From Acidobacteriota bacterium (GTDB lineage: Bacteria > Acidobacteriota > Vicinamibacteria > Marinacidobacterales > Marinacidobacteraceae): a stretch of DNA of 57,626 nucleotides. A model generated the notes under the pieces. It saw only the letters and a program-made list of their open reading frames with translations. It searched no databases and was not told the origin of the DNA. A program made the translations under genes and the position numbers. Where the stretch lies: NCBI GenBank assembly GCA_022822745.1, contig JAJEAO010000014.1:1-57626 (forward strand). Direction: 5' to 3'. This document shows positions 31,976-39,599 of the stretch, piece after piece (the first letter of the stretch is position 1; the number at the start of each line of letters is the position of its first letter).

Positions 31976-33444
31976 ACCCTCTCCCGACCTCCGGCGCCCC
32001 GCCGACGCTCCGCTTCCGGATCGAGACGTGGGGCTGCCAGATGAACGTCCACGATTCGGAGAAGATGGCGGCCGCGCTCGGATCGCTGGGCGCCCGACCG
32101 GTCGCCACGGGCGATCCGCCAGGCGGCGAGATCGTGGTGCTGAATACGTGCTCGGTCCGCGAGAAGGCGCAGGAGAAGGTCTTCGCCCGGGTCCAGCAAC
32201 TCGTCGGCGGACGCCGTCGCCCCCGAGCCCGCAGGCCTCTCCTGGTCGGCGTCGCCGGATGCGTCGCCCAGCAGGAGGGGGAGGCGATCTTCGCGAGAGC
32301 GCCCGCGGTGGACTTCGTGATCGGCACGCAGGCGCTGGTGCGGCTGCCGGACATCGTGGGACGGCTCCTCGACGGCGAAACGCGCATCGTCGAAACCGGT
32401 CGCCACGCCGACAATCTGGACATCCCGCCGGAACAGATCGCCCGCGTGCCCGGAGTGAAGGCGTGGATCACGGTGATGGAGGGCTGCGACAACTTCTGCT
32501 CGTTCTGCGTCGTGCCGTTCACTCGCGGACGCGAGCGGTGCCGGACAGTGGAGTCCGTCGTCGCGGAAGCCGCATCGCTCGCGGCCGACGGCTTCCGTGA
32601 GGTCCAGCTCCTCGGCCAGAACGTGAACTCCTACCGCGATCCCCGGGACGGACGCGACTTCGCCGAGCTCACCGACGCGGTGGGAGCCGTTCCCGGCATC
32701 CGCAGGATCCGGTTCACCAGCCCGCATCCCAAGGACTTCAGCCCGGCCCTCATGGAATGCTTCCGGAGAGGCGGACCGCTCATGCCTCACATGCACCTGC
32801 CTGCCCAGTCCGGCTCCACCAGCGTGCTCGAGCGGATGCGGCGCGGCTACAGCCGCGACGAGTTCCTGCGTCTCGTCCGCCAGGCCCGCGAGATGGTTCC
32901 GGACCTCGCTCTGTCCACGGATCTGATCGTGGGGTTCTGCGGGGAGACCCGGGAGGAGTTCGAGGACACGCTCTCCCTCCTCGACGAGGTTCGCTTCTCC
33001 TCGGCCTATTCCTTCAAGTACTCGGAACGCCCCTACACCCTGGCCATGAAGCGCTATCCCGACGACGTGCCCGACGCCGAGAAGACGGCCCGGCTGATCG
33101 AGCTGCAGGCCCGACAGCGGGAGATCCAGCTCGAGCTCAACCGGGAGTTCGTGGGCCGGGAGGTCGAGGTTCTCGTCGAGGGGCCGAGCCGACGCGGCGG
33201 GCTGCTGGCGGGACGCGCCGAGGACAACCGGGTGGTGAACTTTGCCGGCCCGCTCGCCGACACGGGATCCTTCCGGCGCGTGCGCATCACGGGCTACGGG
33301 CCGAACAGCCTGCGCGGGGAGCTGGCGTCCGGCGCCGTTCCCGTCGCCGCGGCGCCCCGACCGGAGATCCCGCTTCCCGTTCTCGGGAACAGCGCGCCCC
33401 CGTCGATCGGGGAAGATCTTCGAGGAGCTCGCCATGGAAGTTGA
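31972..33444 (+). CDS. miaB: tRNA-2-methylthio-N6-isopentenyladenosine methylthiotransferase MiaB
   Basis: A 490-residue methylthiotransferase. The N-terminal domain provides the three Cys of the auxiliary cluster: Cys22 (WGCQMNVHDSE), Cys60 (LNTCSVREKA) and Cys97 (GCVAQ). The radical-SAM cluster Cys are at 172, 176 and 179 (EGCDNFCSFCVVPFTRGRE). A TRAM domain closes the protein (REVEVLVEGPSRR). The WGCQMN and FTRGRE blocks distinguish MiaB from RimO. The GTG start at 31972 overlaps the recN stop (GTGA). Confidence 0.95.
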   Translation: MNPLPTSGAPPTLRFRIETWGCQMNVHDSEKMAAALGSLGARPVATGDPPGGEIVVLNTCSVREKAQEKVFARVQQLVGGRRRPRARRPLLVGVAGCVAQQEGEAIFARAPAVDFVIGTQALVRLPDIVGRLLDGETRIVETGRHADNLDIPPEQIARVPGVKAWITVMEGCDNFCSFCVVPFTRGRERCRTVESVVAEAASLAADGFREVQLLGQNVNSYRDPRDGRDFAELTDAVGAVPGIRRIRFTSPHPKDFSPALMECFRRGGPLMPHMHLPAQSGSTSVLERMRRGYSRDEFLRLVRQAREMVPDLALSTDLIVGFCGETREEFEDTLSLLDEVRFSSAYSFKYSERPYTLAMKRYPDDVPDAEKTARLIELQARQREIQLELNREFVGREVEVLVEGPSRRGGLLAGRAEDNRVVNFAGPLADTGSFRRVRITGYGPNSLRGELASGAVPVAAAPRPEIPLPVLGNSAPPSIGEDLRGARHGS

Positions 33445-33931
33445 AATGACCATCAAGGCCATCTTCATGCTCCCGCGGGACAACTCCGCGGTGGTCATGC
33501 TTCGGGAGGAACCGGGCAACCGCGAGCTTCCGATCCGCGTCGGACCCCTGGAGTGCCGCGCCATCGGCCTGCAGGTGGAGAACTACGAGCCGCCGCGGCC
33601 CCTCACGCATGACCTGATCCGGGAGATGCTCCGGGAACTCGATGCGCGCGTCGTCAAGGTCGTGATCCACGACCTCCGGCGCAACACCTTCTATGCCCAC
33701 ATCCACCTGGAGCGGAAGCGCCGGCGGCTGGCGATCGATGCCCGGCCGAGCGACGCGATCGCGATCGCCCTGCGTACGCGGGCGCCCATCTACGCGCACA
33801 AGCGGGTGATCGAAAGGGGCATCCGCAGCGACGAGGAACTGATCGTGGACACGGAACCGCCCGAGGACAGCGAGGCTCTCGCCGACTGGCTCGAATCCCT
33901 CGACGAGGAGGATCTCGGCGACTCCCAGTAG
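33434..33931 (+). CDS. bifunctional nuclease-family (BFN/DUF151) protein
   Basis: A 165-residue BFN-domain protein: VVMLREEPGNRELPIRVGPLE, then RPLTHDLIREMLRELDARVVKVVIHDL and NTFYAHIHLE, ending RPSDAIAIALRTRAPIYAHKRVIE. The RPSDAIAxAxRxxxPI block is the family's clearest mark. An acidic tail follows. Some plant and thermophile members show RNase/DNase activity; the bacterial role is mostly unknown. It starts 11 bases inside the end of miaB, so it is part of the recN-miaB operon. Confidence 0.9.
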   Translation: MEVEMTIKAIFMLPRDNSAVVMLREEPGNRELPIRVGPLECRAIGLQVENYEPPRPLTHDLIREMLRELDARVVKVVIHDLRRNTFYAHIHLERKRRRLAIDARPSDAIAIALRTRAPIYAHKRVIERGIRSDEELIVDTEPPEDSEALADWLESLDEEDLGDSQ

Positions 33932-33950
33932 GGGAGACGCCGGGCATTCC

Positions 33951-34727
33951 ATGCGTTCCACCATCACCGTCGCCAACCAGAAGGGAGGCGTCGCCAAGAC
34001 CACGACGTCGGTCAACCTCGCTGCCGCCTTCGCCGAGGCCGGTCGCCGCACCCTGCTCGTGGACCTCGACCCGCAGGCGAACGCGTCGGTCAGCTTCGTC
34101 GCACCGGATCCGCAGGCGCCGTCCATGCTGGAGGCGCTCGCCGGAGATGTGCGCTTCGCGGACATCATCCGACCGACGGCGATCGAAGGACTGTCGGTGG
34201 CGCCGTCCCGCATTTCGCTCGCCAAGCTGGAACGCCAGCTCCTCGGAGATCTGGACGCCCATTACCGGCTCCGGGATCGAATCCAGTTCGTGTACGACGC
34301 CTTCGACGCCGTGATCATCGACACCCCGCCCACGCTCGGGCTCATCACGGTGAACGCGCTGGTGGCGAGCGACTACCTGCTGCTCCCGCTCCAGCCCTCG
34401 TTTTACGCGCTGGAAGGGGCGGACGACCTCCTCGACACCGTGGAGCAGATCCAGCGGCGTCCCAACCCGGACCTGTCTCTTCTCGGCGTCGTGATCACCC
34501 TGTACGATTCCCGGACCCGCATCGCGAAGGACGCGTCCCGCCGGATCCGAAGCCACTTCGGACGCCGTATGTTCCGCACCCGCATCCGGAGGAACGTGCG
34601 GCTGGAAGAGAGTCCGGCCTACCAGGAGTCCATCTTCTCCTTCGCCCCCCGATCGGCAGGCGCGGCCGACTACCGGCGCCTGGCGAAAGAAGTTCTAGAG
34701 CGTGTCGAAGCGAACCGGTCTTCCTGA
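33951..34727 (+). CDS. parA: ParA-family partition ATPase
   Basis: A 258-residue ParA/Soj ATPase with the deviant Walker A KGGVAKTTTS (from residue 11), the switch region LLVDLDPQANAS, and Walker B with DAVIIDTPPTLGLITVNAL. The later LLPLQPSFYALEGADDLL is typical of chromosomal ParA. It binds DNA non-specifically with ATP and moves ParB-bound centromeres. It follows the BFN gene by 19 bases and overlaps parB by 26 bases. Confidence 0.9.
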   Translation: MRSTITVANQKGGVAKTTTSVNLAAAFAEAGRRTLLVDLDPQANASVSFVAPDPQAPSMLEALAGDVRFADIIRPTAIEGLSVAPSRISLAKLERQLLGDLDAHYRLRDRIQFVYDAFDAVIIDTPPTLGLITVNALVASDYLLLPLQPSFYALEGADDLLDTVEQIQRRPNPDLSLLGVVITLYDSRTRIAKDASRRIRSHFGRRMFRTRIRRNVRLEESPAYQESIFSFAPRSAGAADYRRLAKEVLERVEANRSS

Positions 34728-35571
34728 AGCGGTCGGCCTGCGGAAGCGGGAGACCCACTATGTCGCCAGCCTGGCCCCCGAGGAGCCTGCAACCAGCCAC
34801 CGCATGATCCCGGCCGGGCACATCCATCCCAACCCCGATCAGCCGCGCCAGCGCATCGGTTCGGTGGACGCCCTCGCCGACTCGATCCGCGACCATGGCC
34901 TGATCCAGCCCATCCTCGTTCGCCGACTGGGGAACAAGGACTTCCAGATCATCGCCGGGGAGCGCCGTTATCGCGCCGCCATGAAGGCGGGCATGCGCGA
35001 GATCCCCTGCATCGAGCGCGACACGCCCCGGAACGAATCGCTGGAACTCGCCCTCGTCGAGAACCTCCTCCGCGACGACCTGACTCCCTTCGAGGAGGCG
35101 GCGGCTTACCGCAACATGCTCCGCGATCACGGACACACGCACGAGTCGCTCGCCCGTCGAGTGGGGAAGTCGCGAACCTCCGTCACGGAGACGCTCGCGC
35201 TTCTGAACATCCCCGAGGAACTCCGCGAGATGTGCTGGGCCGCCGGGATCCGATCGCGGCGGAAGCTGCTGCGCGTCGCCCGCGAGGCATCTCCCGAGGC
35301 GATGGCCGAGTGCGTCAGGCGCATCGCATCCGGCGTGACCGCAACGCCGAAGAAGCGCAAGGCCACCCGAAAGAAGCGCGCCCGGCCGTTCGTGTTCCGG
35401 TATGCGCCGCGGAACGCTCCGTTCCGGCTCCAGATGACGTTCCGGCGCAGCGCCGTCGAAGAAGCCGAGGTCATCCAGGCGCTGCGCGACCTGCTGAAGC
35501 AGCTCGAGTCTCGTCGGTCCGGGGAGCAGGAGTCCAGCGCGGCGGGGAACACAGGTCCCACGAAGGCCTGA
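34702..35571 (+). CDS. parB: ParB-family chromosome partition protein
   Basis: A 289-residue ParB. The N-terminal CTP-binding domain has GERRYRA (residues 86-92) and ENLLRDDLTPFEEAAAY (from 120), then a helix-turn-helix (LARRVGKSRTSVTETLALL, residues about 146-164). A Lys/Arg-rich stretch (KKRKATRKKRARP) separates it from a C-terminal dimerisation helix (EEAEVIQALRDLLKQLESR). The GTG start at 34702 lies inside parA. I saw no canonical parS (TGTTTCACGTGAAACA) in the window, but a perfect palindrome begins 6 bases after the stop and could be its site. Confidence 0.9.
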   Translation: MSKRTGLPEAVGLRKRETHYVASLAPEEPATSHRMIPAGHIHPNPDQPRQRIGSVDALADSIRDHGLIQPILVRRLGNKDFQIIAGERRYRAAMKAGMREIPCIERDTPRNESLELALVENLLRDDLTPFEEAAAYRNMLRDHGHTHESLARRVGKSRTSVTETLALLNIPEELREMCWAAGIRSRRKLLRVAREASPEAMAECVRRIASGVTATPKKRKATRKKRARPFVFRYAPRNAPFRLQMTFRRSAVEEAEVIQALRDLLKQLESRRSGEQESSAAGNTGPTKA

Positions 35572-35577
35572 CACTCC

Positions 35578-35601
35578 CCGATGTCGGCGCGCCGACATCG
35601 G
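35578..35601. repeat. 24-bp perfect palindrome directly after parB
   Basis: The centre is TGTCGGCGCGCCGACA, extended on both sides by CCGA and TCGG to 24 bp without a mismatch. It begins 6 bases after the parB stop. The same 16-bp core occurs before dnaE2 (18753-18768). It could be a ParB-type site (16 bp, TGT...ACA, like parS) or an intrinsic hairpin. No T-run follows, which argues against a simple terminator. Confidence 0.75.
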
Positions 35602-36009
35602 TGATAAGTCAAAGAGTACTTTGGTGTTACGGGGTGATGAAGTCGTGCCGTCGCCGTCCCGGCCCATGCTGACATCGATCGTGCGTGGTGATTTCCGGTC
35701 TGCCGGCGGACGCCGAACGCGTCCGACGCGCCGTGCGGAGGCCCGCCCCGCCAACTCCGACGCCTTCCCGAACTCCGTGCGCCTGGCGATGCCGGTGCGG
35801 GCTGCATCGTCCGTCGGGAAAAAGACTCGGGGCAGGAGACGCGGGTCGGCTGGTAGCCCGGACGTCTCGCGCCACGATGTTGCCGTCGTCCGGGCAAGCG
35901 CAGTCCGTCGTATCGGGACGACGGGATCGCTGGAGCGCAAACCCGCACCGTCCGTCAGGCGCCGAGCCGCGACTTCCGGCGAGGCCGAGGCGCCATGGGG
36001 AATCCGGGC
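35602..36009. other. intergenic region before the selenoprotein operon
   Basis: About 400 bases with no gene I can support; frames on both strands are arginine-rich and without recognisable motifs. Just after the palindrome is a short AT-richer stretch (GATAAGTCAAAGAGTACTTT, 35604-35623). Promoter elements for the downstream operon are expected at its right end. Confidence 0.5.
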
Positions 36010-36015
36010 TAGAAT
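36010..36015 (+). promoter_or_regulatory. -10 element of the selenoprotein operon
   Basis: TAGAAT lies 8 bases before the ATG of the peroxiredoxin gene, so transcription would start at or next to the start codon (leaderless or nearly so). No good -35 is visible 16-18 bases upstream. The same close spacing of a -10 and ATG is seen before lexA and the gene at 46454. Confidence 0.45.
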
Positions 36016-36023
36016 CGGCTCTC

Positions 36024-36611
36024 ATGCGTTCCCTTCCGCGATTCCTCGTGGCCGCCGTGCTTGCGCTCGGCCTCGGCCTCGCCCCCGGTCCACTCCCGGG
36101 CGCTGCTTCAGCGCAGGACATGGAGACCCCGACCGTGACGGTGGGCCAGCCCGCGCCGGACTTCCTGCTCCAGGACTCCGCCGGAACCACCTGGCGCCTG
36201 GGCCAGCTCGCCCGATCCGGCCCGGTCGTCATCGAGTTCTTCCGCAGCGGGGGTTGGTGACCATTCTGCAAGGCGCAGCTCGGCGAGCTGCAGAACTCCC
36301 TGGACCGCTTCGAGGCGGCGGGCGCCACCGTGCTCGGCATCTCGATGTACAACGCGACCGAGACCCGGCGCTGGCTCGCGGAGAACGACTGGACCTTTCC
36401 TCTGCTCGTGGAGGGGGCGGCCGTGATCCGCGCCTACGGGATCCGCAACCCGGATCACGACGGCACCGAGCGGGAGGGCCTCGCCCACCCCGCAACGATC
36501 ATCGTGGACCGCGACGGGATCGTTCGATTCGTCAACGTGTGGATCAACTACCGTGACCGGACCTCTCCCGACGAGATCCTGGAGCAGCTCGCGGCCCTTT
36601 CCGGGCCGTGA
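36024..36611 (+). CDS. peroxiredoxin-family selenoprotein (in-frame UGA at the peroxidatic Cys)
   Basis: Read through one in-frame TGA (36258-36260), this is a 195-residue exported thioredoxin-fold peroxiredoxin. It has a signal peptide (residues 1-30, ending AASAQ), GQPAPDFLLQDSAG, VVIEFFRSGGW, then Sec79 and PFCKAQLGELQ. In relatives the motif is GGWCPFC, so the UGA replaces the first Cys and gives UPFC with Cys82. The remaining half (VLGISMYNATETRRWL, HPATIIVDRDGIVRF) is fully conserved and open. A hairpin with a G-rich loop lies 21 bases after the UGA. NCBI-style annotation would call it a redoxin domain (seleno)protein. It likely reduces peroxides in the periplasm. A nonsense mutation is the alternative, but two more genes show the same pattern. 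Confidence 0.88.
36264..36295 (+). promoter_or_regulatory. SECIS-like hairpin of the peroxiredoxin gene
   Basis: Upper stem CAGCTC (36276-36281) pairs with GAGCTG (36285-36290) around the loop GGC. A lower stem TTCTG (36264-36268) pairs with CAGAA (36291-36295), leaving a seven-base bulge on the 5' side. The loop begins 21 bases after the UGA. Bulged stem, G-rich apical loop and distance fit the bacterial SECIS bound by SelB. Confidence 0.7.
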
Positions 36612-36684
36612 TCCGCAGGGCCGCTCCGCGCATGACGCCACCGAATCCCTCCTGATCCGCCTGATTCGAGGCGGGAGACCCCCC

Positions 36685-37260
36685 ATGCTCCGACTCCCGA
36701 ATTCCCACGACCGGCCGCTTCGGCGCCCGCTCCTCGGCTGCCTGCTGCTGGCGCTGGCCGCCGCGCTCGCACCGGCGCAGATCCCCGAGATTCCCGACTG
36801 GGACGGGGCGGCGCGCTTCGACCTGGTTCCGTCCCAGTCCGCCGTGCGGCCCGGCGACCACTTCGAGGTCGCGGTCGTGGCCGAGCTCGAGCCCGGCTAC
36901 CACCTCTACGGGCCGGAGGAGCCGCCTCCCACCGGGACGATCGTCGAATTCCAGGAGCACGGCGCGCTCGAGGCCGGCGAGACCCGGTACCCGGATCCCA
37001 TCCGGCGTGACCTCTCCGGCCTGGGCGAATTCGATCTCTACGAAGGGCGGGTCGCGATCCGCATCCCCCTCACCTCGACGCTGACCTCGGCCCCGGACTC
37101 CGGGACGACCGAAGCCTCGGTTCTGGTCCGGTACCAGCTCTGCACCGACAACGCCTGCAGCGCGCCCACTTCGACGACGCTCGAGCTGGACCTGCCGCTG
37201 GCGGGCGCCGGGACTGACGTCGCTCCGCTCCACGCCGACATCTTCGGAGAGTCGCGATGA
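36685..37260 (+). CDS. DsbD N-terminal (alpha) domain-like exported protein
   Basis: A 191-residue protein with a signal peptide (LLGCLLLALAAALAPAQ) followed by a domain resembling the DsbD alpha immunoglobulin-like fold: PSQSAVRPGDHFEVAVVAEL, PGYHLYGPEEPPPTG, then YEGRVAIRIPLT and VRYQLCTDNACSAPTSTTLELDL. The LCTDNAC pair matches the position of the redox-active Cys pair of DsbD alpha. There is no membrane or C-terminal thioredoxin domain, so it is a stand-alone module. It lies between two selenoprotein genes and its stop overlaps the second (ATGA), so I infer a role in passing electrons to periplasmic redox proteins. Confidence 0.75.
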   Translation: MLRLPNSHDRPLRRPLLGCLLLALAAALAPAQIPEIPDWDGAARFDLVPSQSAVRPGDHFEVAVVAELEPGYHLYGPEEPPPTGTIVEFQEHGALEAGETRYPDPIRRDLSGLGEFDLYEGRVAIRIPLTSTLTSAPDSGTTEASVLVRYQLCTDNACSAPTSTTLELDLPLAGAGTDVAPLHADIFGESR

Positions 37261-37742
37261 CCGCGCCCCGCGTGGTTCACACCTGCCACGCCCGTCTCGT
37301 GAAGGAGGCGGGCCCGGTTCGGCGGGCCTTTCTGGAGGACTTCGAAGCGCCGGTGCGTTTCGGCGTCCACAGCGGGATCGCCGCGTTCTACGGCGTGACG
37401 CCGGCCGAGGAACTGCCGGCGACGCTCGACTACGTCGTCGCCGCCACCGGCGGTTGAATGCTGGGCACATTCGGGCGGGCGCTCGAATCACGCGGCATCC
37501 CGAGCCAGCCGAACCGGCTCACCGCCGAGGTCGAAGGGGACATCGTGGACGAAGACGGCGTCATGGCCCTTCGCGCCATCCGCATCCGCTACGCCGTGAA
37601 GCTGCCACCCGGCAAGCTCGCGGCGGCCGAGCGGGCCCTGCGCTTCCACGAGCGAGGCTGTCCCCTTGCGAACACGCTTCGAGGCGCGGTGGCGGTGAGC
37701 TACACCGCCGACTTCACCGAGAGCGACATCGCAGCGGAGTAA
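37257..37742 (+). CDS. OsmC-family selenoprotein (in-frame UGA at the catalytic Cys)
   Basis: With the TGA at 37455-37457 read as Sec67 this is a 161-residue OsmC/Ohr-fold protein. Before the UGA are FGVHSGIAAFYGVTPAEELPATLDYVVAATGG; after it come MLGTFGRALESRGI and RIRYAVKLPPGKLAAAERALRFHERGCPLANTL. In OsmC-like relatives the motif is AATGGC(L/M)xGTF, with Cys where the UGA lies. The second conserved Cys (HERGCPL) is present. The family reduces organic peroxides with Cys thiols; the N-terminus has no signal peptide, so it is cytoplasmic. ATG 37257 overlaps the stop of the DsbD-like gene. A hairpin with loop GGGC starts 19 bases after the UGA. Confidence 0.87.
37470..37487 (+). promoter_or_regulatory. 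SECIS-like hairpin of the OsmC gene
   Basis: TTCGGGC (37470-37476) pairs with GCTCGAA (37481-37487) over seven pairs including one G-U, closing a GGGC tetraloop (37477-37480). The loop starts 19 bases after the UGA at 37455-37457. Geometry matches the hairpins in the other two UGA-containing genes of this window. Confidence 0.68.
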
Positions 37743-37748
37743 CCGACG

Positions 37749-38258
37749 ATGTCCGAGACAGGGCAGGGGGCGGCTGCTCCAGCGGACCGACTTCGGGGCC
37801 TGATGCGGCGAGCGCCGCAGCTCGTGACCGTCGTGACCGCCCTCGGGGCCGACGGACCGCGCGGGATCACGGTGAGTTCCTTCACCTCGGTCAGCCTCGA
37901 TCCGGCGCTGGTGCTCGTCTCCATCGGCGCGGCCTCACCGGCGCACGCCGCGATCCGGTCCGGGCGCTTTCGCGTGCATCTCCTCGCGGAGGACCAGGCC
38001 GACCTCTCCAACCACTTCGCCCGTCCCGGACAGACCTCGGCGGAGCAGTTCGCCGCCCCCTGCCGCGCCGCGCTGCGGCCCGGGGCGCCACCGCTGCTTG
38101 CGGGATGTGTGGGCTGGCTCGAATGCGCGGTCACCGCCGAATACCGGGAAGCGGACCACACGCTCTTCATCGGCCGAGTCGTCGCCGGTGATCTCGAGCG
38201 CCCCGAAGCCGCTCCTCTGATCTACCACGACCGCGGCTACCACCGCATCGAACGTTGA
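37749..38258 (+). CDS. flavin reductase-like FMN-binding protein
   Basis: A 169-residue split-barrel flavin reductase domain: LMRRAPQLVTVVTALGADGPRGITVSSFTSVSLDPALVLVSI is the typical opening, with HAAIRSGRFRVHLLAEDQ, and a conserved His near the end (TLFIGRVVAG, then IYHDRGYHRI). Members reduce FMN with NAD(P)H or bind flavin for oxygenases. It starts 6 bases after the OsmC selenoprotein and its TGA overlaps the TTG of the next gene, so it is part of the same operon. A role in feeding electrons to the redox set is possible but inferred. Confidence 0.85.
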   Translation: MSETGQGAAAPADRLRGLMRRAPQLVTVVTALGADGPRGITVSSFTSVSLDPALVLVSIGAASPAHAAIRSGRFRVHLLAEDQADLSNHFARPGQTSAEQFAAPCRAALRPGAPPLLAGCVGWLECAVTAEYREADHTLFIGRVVAGDLERPEAAPLIYHDRGYHRIER

Positions 38259-39199
38259 ACCGCCTGGCGCGACCCCCGAGACCCGGAATCCGAAGGCCGG
38301 GCGCCCGATTCATCGCCCCGGCCTTCCCGGGCGCGCTGCTGCTGTCTCTGCTCGCGGGCGTCGGATGCGGCGGCGGAGCGGATGAAGCGACCTCGGAGCC
38401 GGCCGACGAAGCTCCCGCCCCGGCTCGACCGGCTCCATCTCCCGAAGAGCCGGTTCCCGTAGCGCCGCCTCCGCCACCGGCGCCCACGACGGGTTCGCTC
38501 CGCGTCAGCGGCGCCGACGGCGCCGATGTGTTCCTCGATGGCCGTCCGCTCGGCTCGGCGCCGGGAGCATGGGACGACCTCGAGGCCGGCGACTACACGC
38601 TGCGGGTGGAGCGCGAGGATTTCCATCCCTTCGAGGTCGATGTCACCGTACCCGCCGGCCGGACCCGGTCGGTCGCGGTCGAGTTGCGCGAGAGGCTCGG
38701 TTCGATCGTGGTCGAGGCCGATGTTCCCGGAGCCATGGTCTTTCTCGACCGCAACTTCAAGGGCAACACGCCGCTGACGATCGAGGAGCTCCGGCCCGGC
38801 GACTATCGGCTCACGGTATCGGCCGAAGGGCGCGAGGTCCAGAACCGCACCGTCACCGTGGAGCGCCGACTGGTCGAGGTGCGCTTCGAGCTGGTCGAGG
38901 AGGGTGCGACGCTCGCCGTCGAGATCGAACTCGTGCACAAGCACCGCTTCGGTTCCTGCAGTGGTGTGCTTCACGCGGGCCCCGACGGGTTCGATTACCG
39001 CACCGACCACCAGGACGCCTTCCGACTGCCGTTCGGGCGAGTGGAGGAGTTCGAGCTGGACTACGTGCGCAACAACCTCCGCCTCAAGGTCCTGCGGGGT
39101 CGCACCTACAACTTCGAGAGTCCCAGCGAGGACCGGGACGCGCTGTTCGTGTTCCACAAGGCCGTCACCGACTACCGGGACTCCTCGTCGGAGGACTGA
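38255..39199 (+). CDS. lipoprotein with two PEGA domains
   Basis: A 314-residue probable lipoprotein. The TTG start at 38255 overlaps the previous stop (TTGA). After a basic N-terminus comes a signal with a lipobox-like LLAGVGCGGG, then a Pro/Ala/Glu-rich linker. Two PEGA repeats follow: GSLRVSGADGADVFLDGRPLG with AGDYTLRVEREDF, and GSIVVEADVPGAMVFLDRNF with PGDYRLTVSAEG. The C-terminal 100 residues (LAVEIELVHKHRFGSCSGVL, FPLPFG-like and YVRNNLRLKVLRG) are not recognised. PEGA domains are found on surface-associated proteins. It is the last gene of the selenoprotein operon. Confidence 0.8.
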   Translation: MNRLARPPRPGIRRPGARFIAPAFPGALLLSLLAGVGCGGGADEATSEPADEAPAPARPAPSPEEPVPVAPPPPPAPTTGSLRVSGADGADVFLDGRPLGSAPGAWDDLEAGDYTLRVEREDFHPFEVDVTVPAGRTRSVAVELRERLGSIVVEADVPGAMVFLDRNFKGNTPLTIEELRPGDYRLTVSAEGREVQNRTVTVERRLVEVRFELVEEGATLAVEIELVHKHRFGSCSGVLHAGPDGFDYRTDHQDAFRLPFGRVEEFELDYVRNNLRLKVLRGRTYNFESPSEDRDALFVFHKAVTDYRDSSSED

Positions 39200-39599
39200 C
39201 GGACAGATTCGCCGCCGTCACCGCCGGCCCCCGGACGACGGAACCCGGCTTCCTGCGCCGCGTCGGCCGCTCCGAACCGGCAAGAGATGACCGCCGGGCC
39301 CATCCGGACGGCGTTTCGGCCGTTCGTTCTGGGGCCGCGCCGGCCAAGACTCCCGTTTCGGCCCGTTCACACGCCAGAACTTTACATAAGATTCCTTATC
39401 GGAAGTCATAACGAGCGATCCGGACGAGCACATCGGACAGAACCGTGCGTCCTCCGACAGCGGCGAAGCGCCCATGGCCGCCGCAGGCCAGGCGTCCACG
39501 CGGTTGCGACCGCCCCCAGGAACCGGGTGGGCGCGGGTACGCTTTCTCGCCGGTCGCGGCCGCAATGGGCCTGCGAACCAGAGCTTCCTGTCCGGGATG
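39200..39599. other. gap with an AT-rich palindromic island
   Basis: Four hundred bases without a supportable gene. At 39381-39413 the sequence becomes sharply AT-rich (TTTACATAAGATTCCTTATC at the start), with the inverted repeat ATAAG-ATTC-CTTAT (39386-39399). This resembles a mobile-element end, a recombination site or a promoter/operator, and it precedes the decayed ATPase fragment. Nothing else is seen. Confidence 0.5.

Noticed and set aside
36024-36611. Peroxiredoxin as a nonsense-mutated pseudogene.
   Set aside because: The UGA falls on the exact catalytic Cys, both flanks are conserved, a SECIS-like hairpin follows, and two further genes show the same pattern.
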